NCBI GenBank assembly: GCA_025056955.1
Contig: JANWYL010000024.1
Location: 1 to 18,625 of the forward strand
Reading direction: 5' to 3'
From: Sandaracinaceae bacterium
Lineage (GTDB): Bacteria; Myxococcota_A; Polyangia; Polyangiales; Sandaracinaceae
Length of the DNA: 18,625 nucleotides
The position numbers were made by a program, and so were the translations under genes. Positions 13,759-18,625 of the stretch are shown here, piece after piece. Positions within the stretch are counted from its first letter, which is position 1, and each line of letters begins with the position of its first letter. The notes beneath the pieces are model-generated. The model was not told the origin of the DNA and ran no database searches. It saw nothing but the letters and a program-made list of their open reading frames with translations.

Positions 13759-14448
13759 TTAGGGGACCAGTTTATACCCGATGCCATAAACGGTAAGGAT
13801 GTGTTTGGGCTTTTCAGAGCGGGGTTCGATTTTTTTTCGTAGCTTCACGATGCAATTATCGACTGTTCGATTGTGGGTGCTTGACGTGATTCCCCAGACG
13901 CGTTCGAGGATCTCGTCTCTGCTTACCGCTTGGCCTGCGCGTTCGTGGAGGTATTTGAGCACCTGCGTTTCATAGAAGGAGAGGGGGAGCTTGCGCCGAC
14001 CGATGGTCACTGTCTGCGAAGTGGGGTCGATCACTGCTTGCCCGATTTGAAAAGGGGTCTCGCTTTTGTTCCCACGCTCGACGCGGCGAAAGATGGCCCG
14101 CATGCGTGCGATGAGCTCGCCGATCGAGAAGGGCTTGGTTATGTAATCGTCTGCCCCTGCATCGAGGCCACGGATTTTATCGCTTTCTTGACCTCGTGCC
14201 GTGAGCATGATGATCGGCACAAGTGGATTTTGGCTGCGAATTCTTTCGCAGACCAAATAACCATTCGTGTCAGGAAGCATGAGATCGAGAATGATTGCAT
14301 CTGGGCGTGACTTGAATGCATGGTGCAGCCCCTCCTGACCTGTTTTTGCGTGGATCACGGAGAAACCCTCAAATTCGAGTGCATCGACCAAGCCCATGGC
14401 CAAGGCAGGATCGTCTTCGACAATGAGAATGCGGCGCCGGTCGGCCAT
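13759..14448 (-). CDS. OmpR/PhoB-type response regulator, orphan
   Basis: The 229-residue product has a receiver domain (about 5-118) with acidic pocket Asp12-Asp13, phospho-acceptor Asp55, Thr83 and Lys105, all in place. A linker leads to a winged-helix DNA-binding domain (about 132-228) with the OmpR-type Val-Asn-like recognition helix (Arg-Thr-Val-Asp-Asn-Cys-Ile-Val-Lys-Leu-Arg-Lys-Lys-Ile, 194-207) and Tyr-Gly-Ile-Gly-Tyr-Lys end. It should bind DNA as a dimer after phosphorylation. No histidine kinase is in the window, so partner and signal are unknown. The ATG at 14448 gives a standard N-terminus; a TTG at 14472 would add eight unusual residues. It starts 4 nt after the esterase stop and is followed by the XPB and Bax1-like genes, so it may be cotranscribed with both. 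Confidence 0.95.
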   Translation of the reverse strand: MADRRRILIVEDDPALAMGLVDALEFEGFSVIHAKTGQEGLHHAFKSRPDAIILDLMLPDTNGYLVCERIRSQNPLVPIIMLTARGQESDKIRGLDAGADDYITKPFSIGELIARMRAIFRRVERGNKSETPFQIGQAVIDPTSQTVTIGRRKLPLSFYETQVLKYLHERAGQAVSRDEILERVWGITSSTHNRTVDNCIVKLRKKIEPRSEKPKHILTVYGIGYKLVP

Positions 14449-14452
14449 CGGG

Positions 14453-15385
14453 CTAAGGGTAGCGCAAGTCAAAAGCCTTTGGGAAAGTTCGAGACGAGGG
14501 ACTGCCTAAGGCCATCCGAATCCATCGAAGAAGCACGGGCTTCCATGAAGCCCAGTCATGGCCTCCATCGAAAACCTCTGCGGTGTGTTGGATGCCAATG
14601 GATTTGAGGTGAAGATGAAAGCGCTCGCTTCCCTCTCGAACAAAATCCCGATCCCGAGAGCCCCAAAACAAAAAGAGCGAAGTGCCGAGATCTTCGTTAC
14701 TGCGCCACTTGGACCAGGGATCGTCTTCTTGGGCTCGTCGGAAATCAGGTGGCCCAAAAACATGCCATGTGGGGATGAAGATGTTGATCAAGGGGTCAGT
14801 CAGGAATTCTATTCTTCGCTTGGCGTCAAGGGCCGGGCCGCTTATGGCCACAACCGATGCCCACTTGCCCTTGTGTCGAACTGCCCAGCGCAGTGCACCT
14901 TCAGCACCCATCGAAATCCCAACGAGGTGGCATCCCTCGGGGCATGGGGCTGTGCGGTAGCGTCGTGCCACTCGGACCATCACCTCATCGATGACATGGC
15001 TTTCATAGCGGCGGCTTCCATCATACCAGTCAGCCCAAAAGCCCAGGTCTCCATCAGGGATAACAACGACAAAGGGTGGCAAAGTGCCTTTTTCCCATTC
15101 TTTGAGGATTTCTTTGGAAAGCCCATGCCGATCAAAGCAATCAGGGCCGTCTCCACCACCATGCAAAAACACGACAAGGGGGGGTGGAGGAGTGGTATCG
15201 AGAAGGGGTGGTGCCAGCACAGCCGTCTCCATCCAAACCCCCCGCATGGCCCGTGAAGGAAAGCGCTCGTAGAGGGCGTAGCGTTTAAAAGAGGTGCAAC
15301 CAGCGCTCAACAACCAACAAAAAACCAACATTACCTTCAGCCAACCGCAAAAGACGAAGGTATTAACCAAAGACCGGCTCGTCAT
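14453..15385 (-). CDS. Putative lipoprotein alpha/beta-hydrolase, esterase D/FrmB-like
   Basis: From the ATG at 15385 the product is 310 residues with a hydrophobic N-terminus ending in a lipobox, Leu-Leu-Ser-Ala-Gly-Cys (Cys30). The fold is of the esterase family that includes antigen 85 and S-formylglutathione hydrolases. It has Val-Phe-Leu-His-Gly-Gly-Gly (72-78, oxyanion region), nucleophile Ser158 in Gly-Ile-Ser-Met-Gly, an acidic residue near 245-247 in Gly-Ser-Arg-Asp-Arg-Asp, and His276 in Gly-Gly-His-Asp-Trp. It probably hydrolyses an ester while anchored to a membrane; the substrate is unknown. A longer frame to 15466 would place 27 non-signal-like residues in front and overlap the upstream gene more. 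The chosen start overlaps that gene by 23 bp. No Shine-Dalgarno is visible, so coupling is possible. Confidence 0.85.
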   Translation of the reverse strand: MTSRSLVNTFVFCGWLKVMLVFCWLLSAGCTSFKRYALYERFPSRAMRGVWMETAVLAPPLLDTTPPPPLVVFLHGGGDGPDCFDRHGLSKEILKEWEKGTLPPFVVVIPDGDLGFWADWYDGSRRYESHVIDEVMVRVARRYRTAPCPEGCHLVGISMGAEGALRWAVRHKGKWASVVAISGPALDAKRRIEFLTDPLINIFIPTWHVFGPPDFRRAQEDDPWSKWRSNEDLGTSLFLFWGSRDRDFVREGSERFHLHLKSIGIQHTAEVFDGGHDWASWKPVLLRWIRMALGSPSSRTFPKAFDLRYP

Positions 15386-16355
15386 TGGTTGATGGCTTGC
15401 GCTGCTGATGGAGTGATAAATACCGCATCCGCCTTGCACGCTTCCAAATGATGGGTGCAAGACCAAGGCAGAAGGTGATGAGGAGGATGGGTGATGATTT
15501 TGCGCGGGTTAAGGCACAACCGTAGAAACGCACTTTGGAAAGGGGATCGAAGCAGAATTCCCTTTCTCCCATTGTCAAGTGGCCCGCCCCATCAACAACA
15601 CCAACCTGGATGCAGATGAGCTTCGAAGCCATTGCACCATCGATGAGCAATCTCATCGTGATTTCATCGCTTCCGAAGTGCCGCACACGATCCACAAGCC
15701 GAGGAGCTTCCAAGCCATCAGCCCGCGTAAGAAAGAGCAAGTATTCGATGGAGCCAAGAGGGCCATCGTCAGTGGCTTCAGGAACGAAAACACCCACTCG
15801 GAAGCCTCCCTCTGGAAGATCGCAGCTTGGGCCGACTTCTTCAGAGCGGATTCGCACGCTCTGGGCTGTGAACTGAGGCGCAAAGCGATCTTCGCTGCTT
15901 CCCGTGCAAAACCTGAAGCGCAAAGAGTCCTCCTTTCCATCTGCTTGCCCGGAATACAAGGTGTTGTGTTCGAGGGGTTGGGAGGGCACGAAAAAAAGGA
16001 AGTCTTGCAGGCGCTGCACGTTTCCCTCTACCCTCTGGGGTGAATCGCAAGAGGAAGCGCAAGGGCCACAGCGAAAAAGGCGGAGCATTTCCTCTGGACT
16101 TCCTCCAGGTCCTAGGCCGTTTTCGTCAAAGTAGCCATGGGGATATTCGACGCGCACCCATGCATCTATTGTCACATTTTGTGCTCCCACAGCGGGAAGC
16201 ACGTTGAGGGGAGCCAATGGAGGAGGGGCACAGTCCTGGCTTTGGCCTTTCGCGGGTGCGAAGCATACGACCCCTCCTATCCCTAAACCCATGATCCACA
16301 CACGGAGAGACCCTCGATTATCCAGCACGCCCAAACTATAAGGCCTTTTCGGCAT
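15363..16355 (-). CDS. Secreted Ig-like domain protein with MYXO-CTERM-like tail, function unknown
   Basis: The 330-residue product has a basic n-region and hydrophobic stretch (19-33), then Ala-Pro-Ala-Lys-Gly-Gln-Ser, consistent with export. The first domain (about 44-152) has the outline of an SbsA-type bacterial Ig-like domain (Pro-Ala-Val-Gly-Ala-Gln-Asn-Val-Thr at 54-62 and an Arg-Phe-Cys-Thr-Gly end at 148-152). A second beta-rich part (153-270) holds paired Cys residues. The end has Tyr-Gly-Cys (278-280), a hydrophobic segment (289-303) and Lys-Arg-Ala-Arg-Arg, resembling MYXO-CTERM, but a further ~20 polar residues follow, which is unusual. I do not recognise a catalytic site. The ATG directly abuts the TGA of the upstream gene, and AAGGAG lies 11 nt upstream within that gene, so cotranslation is likely. 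Confidence 0.78.
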   Translation of the reverse strand: MPKRPYSLGVLDNRGSLRVWIMGLGIGGVVCFAPAKGQSQDCAPPPLAPLNVLPAVGAQNVTIDAWVRVEYPHGYFDENGLGPGGSPEEMLRLFRCGPCASSCDSPQRVEGNVQRLQDFLFFVPSQPLEHNTLYSGQADGKEDSLRFRFCTGSSEDRFAPQFTAQSVRIRSEEVGPSCDLPEGGFRVGVFVPEATDDGPLGSIEYLLFLTRADGLEAPRLVDRVRHFGSDEITMRLLIDGAMASKLICIQVGVVDGAGHLTMGEREFCFDPLSKVRFYGCALTRAKSSPILLITFCLGLAPIIWKRARRMRYLSLHQQRKPSTNDEPVFG

Positions 16356-18092
16356 TCACAAAGAGGCTCCTTGCTTTTGTGCAGAGTGGGGGTGTGGAAT
16401 GCCCAAAAGCTCCTTGTCTGATAAAGAGGCCAGCTCCATAAGGTGCCGGTAGATGGTGTGAGGTGCTTTTTTCGAAGCGGAGCCAAGGGTGATCGAAACG
16501 ATGAGCCGTTCTCCCCCTTCTCTTACCTGGAAAGAGGGGGATGACCATTTTCGGAGGGCAACTCCAGCTGCGCTTTTCCTGCGTGCTGAGATGCGGAGCT
16601 CAAAAGTGCCTTCTTGATCAACCACTTCGCACTGAAATTCGGAAAATAAACGATTGGTCAACTCTGCTTCGGTGTGGATGTCCAATGCGATGCGGGTATC
16701 CCAGGGTGGGGGCCCCTTCCGGGCAAGGAGACGAAGGGAAAGATGGAGGGGGGAGTCAAGCGGAAAGCACAAGGCTTTGGCAAGGCGAGCCATCCGCCAA
16801 AGGGAGGTGGCAGGGGAAATGCCCAAAAGACGCTCGCTTGATGAAAAAATCGCTGCCCAAAGGAGGGCTGCCATGAGCCTCTCATAAGGCCCGTAAGGGA
16901 AGGCCAAGCACATGGTGGCAATTCCTAAGGGAGCACCAAATCGCGTTGGCTCAAAATAGGCGTGGGGCCCAATCCACTCAAGAAGGTGATTTTTGCGAGC
17001 CTGCTCAATCATTTTGAAGTCGACTGGTAAAAGCGATTGGGCTCGTGTGGGAAGAGGTGTGGCTGCCTTTCTTTGGAAGGAGAGGAGAATAACTCCCCCA
17101 GAAACCACGGCCAAAAGAGCAGGGTGAAGGGGGGCGACCATGGAAACGATGGCCAGAAGGATAAGCGCAACACACAACCAGCGGTGAATTGTGGAAGAGA
17201 GGGGGATTTGCCATAGGTGACCGAGATGCTTGGCAGAAGCGAGGCGCTCAAGAAAACGACGTTTTTCGAAAAGTGCGGTTGCGATGAGCAAGGTGATGAT
17301 CGATGGAATCAAAGCAGATGAGGATGGGTTGGAAGGTGAATCGAGGGGGGCATTGGATGGATATTCCCAAAATTCCTTTGACAAAGCTTCATTGGGTGTA
17401 ACTTGGGTTTGGGAGGGGCCAGCGCTTGTTGGCGCGGAGGGAAGCCATCGCACGGCGACTGTCCACTCGGTGAATTGAGGGAGGTGAAGGCGCCTAAAGG
17501 TTACAACCGATCGACCATCTGGGAGGACTTGCACTGAGCTTTCGGTGCGGGGAGAAGGCAGGGCTAAGGGAGCACTTGCTGGGGGTAGGATCCAGCGGAT
17601 TTCTGGTTGGTTGAGACCATGGCGCCAAAGTGGGAAGCTCCATTCTGCCTCGATCAAGCCATCGTTTCTTCGATGGGTGCGAAGGGGAGAGAACCAAGTC
17701 ATCGCGATGTGATAGTCACCTCGCTTGGGGGCGACTCGGCGGTTAAAGCGCAGTGCGATTTGCCCCCCTTCTTTAACCACCCGAAAAGGTATTGCTTTGC
17801 CTTGAGCATCTTCAAAAACAGGGGGAGCGTTTGGATCCAAAACAATCTGATCGCCAAGACCATCGAAGCCAATGAATTGCACCCATCCTCCATCGATTCG
17901 AAGCTCCGCATGGAGCTGCACTTTGGCGTGGATTTCGTCCAGCGTTTCGATTGTAATTGTCGCCTTTCGTATCGTTCCTGAAGCCCACGCAAAACCAAGA
18001 GGTGGCTCAAGGCGAAACCAGAGCAGAAGACAAGGTGCCAGAAGTTGTTGAACAAAAGCTCCCAAACGCTTGGGCTCACACGGCCATGCCAT
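16356..18092 (-). CDS. Membrane protein with extracytoplasmic beta domain, function unknown
   Basis: I do not recognise a family. The 578-residue product has a signal-like N-terminus (about 11-37), a beta-rich domain (about 38-217) and a Pro/Ser/Asn-rich linker (218-258). Hydrophobic segments follow at about 259-274, 306-322, 324-339, 385-399 and 406-417. A soluble C-terminal part (about 430-578) includes a Lys/Arg-rich beta region and a helical end. The order (exported beta domain, membrane helices, C-terminal cytosolic part) recalls DUF2207-type membrane proteins, but I see no specific motif to support that. It is first in the tightly packed run leading to the response regulator and XPB-Bax1 genes. 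The start has AAGGA close to the ATG and a TAATCT 7 nt upstream. Confidence 0.75.
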   Translation of the reverse strand: MAWPCEPKRLGAFVQQLLAPCLLLWFRLEPPLGFAWASGTIRKATITIETLDEIHAKVQLHAELRIDGGWVQFIGFDGLGDQIVLDPNAPPVFEDAQGKAIPFRVVKEGGQIALRFNRRVAPKRGDYHIAMTWFSPLRTHRRNDGLIEAEWSFPLWRHGLNQPEIRWILPPASAPLALPSPRTESSVQVLPDGRSVVTFRRLHLPQFTEWTVAVRWLPSAPTSAGPSQTQVTPNEALSKEFWEYPSNAPLDSPSNPSSSALIPSIITLLIATALFEKRRFLERLASAKHLGHLWQIPLSSTIHRWLCVALILLAIVSMVAPLHPALLAVVSGGVILLSFQRKAATPLPTRAQSLLPVDFKMIEQARKNHLLEWIGPHAYFEPTRFGAPLGIATMCLAFPYGPYERLMAALLWAAIFSSSERLLGISPATSLWRMARLAKALCFPLDSPLHLSLRLLARKGPPPWDTRIALDIHTEAELTNRLFSEFQCEVVDQEGTFELRISARRKSAAGVALRKWSSPSFQVREGGERLIVSITLGSASKKAPHTIYRHLMELASLSDKELLGIPHPHSAQKQGASL

Positions 18093-18099
18093 TTCCTTG

Positions 18100-18105
18100 A
18101 GATTA
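18100..18105 (-). promoter_or_regulatory. Candidate -10 element upstream of the 18092 gene
   Basis: TAATCT on the minus strand ends 7 nt before the ATG at 18092. A TTGGCT that could serve as -35 lies 19 nt upstream (18125-18130), wider than the usual 16-18 nt. This would be the promoter of the long downstream run. Prediction from sequence only. Confidence 0.3.
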
Positions 18106-18118
18106 GGTCTTGAATATC

Positions 18119-18156
18119 AAAAAGAGCCAATTTTGGGTGGAGGCGCGGGATTGGCT
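18119..18156 (-). terminator. Candidate intrinsic terminator after the right-edge gene
   Basis: On the minus strand a perfect 7-bp inverted repeat (AGCCAAT / ATTGGCT, at 18150-18156 and 18125-18131) encloses an 18-nt loop and is followed after one base by TTTTT (18119-18123). It lies ~75 bp past the stop of the right-edge gene and before the next start. The stem is short and only moderately GC-rich and the loop is long, so efficiency may be low. It could instead be an operator. Confidence 0.4.
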
Positions 18157-18229
18157 AAAAGGGAAGAAGTGATTTCCAGACGAACAGGCGTCGCATGCCC
18201 TCAAATGCAATGGTGCGGCCAAATCCCTG

Positions 18230-18625
18230 TTACTGAATTCGACTCGGCAGCAAATCCTGGACTGCCATCCCCACACTGCCTCGGATGCCATTCCAACCAA
18301 CGTGGTAGAGCACCATTCGTTGGTTGATTTTCACCAACTCTGGGTGACGCACACCCAATGCCGCAAAACCTGTGTTGGTTGGACCAAGAATGGGTCTTTC
18401 AACCCTTTGCCAGAATCCATCCATGGTGCTGTTTAGTATTGCCATTCCAATCGACCAGCGTGTTCCCCGTCGACCTGCATAAAGAAGGCATGGCACATCC
18501 CCTATGGTGATGAAGAAGGGGTCTGCAACCTCATCTCGATCGAATGCATCTTCTGACCAAATTTGATTTGAAATTCGGAAATGGTGTAGGGTGCTTTTGT
18601 CTAACTCTGCCTGGTTGTTTTCTAA
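18230..18625 (-). CDS. Probable beta-propeller (GH43/GH32-like) protein, 3' part only
   Basis: The frame is open to the right edge, so these are the last 132 residues of a longer protein; a GTG at 18496 is probably internal. The visible part shows a repeated blade pattern: Ala-Asp-Pro-Phe-Phe-Ile...Leu-Leu-Tyr-Ala-Gly-Arg-Arg-Gly...Ile-Gly-Met-Ala-Ile, then Asp-Gly-Phe-Trp-Gln-Arg, then Gly-Val-Arg-His-Pro-Glu-Leu...Met-Val-Leu-Tyr-His-Val-Gly-Trp...Val-Gly-Met-Ala. This resembles the five-bladed propellers of glycoside hydrolase clans (GH43, GH32/68, GH130). Catalytic residues cannot be assigned from the fragment, so enzymatic activity is uncertain. Confidence 0.65.
   Translation of the reverse strand, partial: LENNQAELDKSTLHHFRISNQIWSEDAFDRDEVADPFFITIGDVPCLLYAGRRGTRWSIGMAILNSTMDGFWQRVERPILGPTNTGFAALGVRHPELVKINQRMVLYHVGWNGIRGSVGMAVQDLLPSRIQ

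Noticed and set aside
14558..15256. Open frame of 232 codons on the plus strand
   Set aside because: Antisense to the esterase gene with its full catalytic set; no recognisable domain.

Overview
The window looks like a chromosomal segment of a Myxococcota (class Polyangia-like) bacterium with middling GC. The main evidence is several secreted proteins with C-termini resembling MYXO-CTERM sorting tails (a Cys-rich motif, a hydrophobic stretch and, usually, basic residues at the end), a MopE-type Asp/Cys-rich metal-binding motif, and multi-domain Cys-rich/Ig-like surface proteins typical of that phylum. I see no insertion sequence, prophage, tRNA, rRNA or CRISPR array. Codon use looks uniform by eye, so this reads as core or slow-evolving accessory chromosome. 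Coding is very dense: no gap reaches 300 bp, and the longest are 137, 107, 83 and about 78 bp.

Layout. (1) At the left edge, on the plus strand, is the 3' part of a CPA2-type cation:proton antiporter. (2) Facing it is a minus-strand run read from 6159 down to 1281: RidA deaminase, a predicted propeller lipoprotein, a secreted M23 endopeptidase with MopE motif and MYXO-CTERM-like tail, an MscS-type mechanosensitive channel and a polysaccharide flippase. This set concerns the cell envelope and osmotic state. (3) Divergent from ridA is a gamma-glutamyltransferase (6237-7970, plus). (4) From 18092 down to 7992 a long minus-strand run follows: a membrane protein of unknown function, a secreted Ig-like protein, a lipoprotein esterase, an OmpR-type response regulator, an XPB-family helicase, its Bax1-like (DUF790) nuclease partner, TruC tRNA pseudouridine synthase, and a large Cys-rich/Ig-repeat surface protein. 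(5) At the right edge is the 3' part of a minus-strand gene for a probable beta-propeller, glycosidase-like protein.

The most notable system is the XPB helicase-Bax1 nuclease pair, best known from archaeal nucleotide excision repair. The two genes are 2 bp apart, directly follow an orphan response regulator, and close a tightly packed six-gene run that begins with envelope proteins. The helicase carries Arg-Ser-Asp where the XPB hallmark is Arg-Glu-Asp. The two minus-strand runs each mix surface proteins with one cytoplasmic enzyme system. Whether they are single transcripts is inferred from spacing only.
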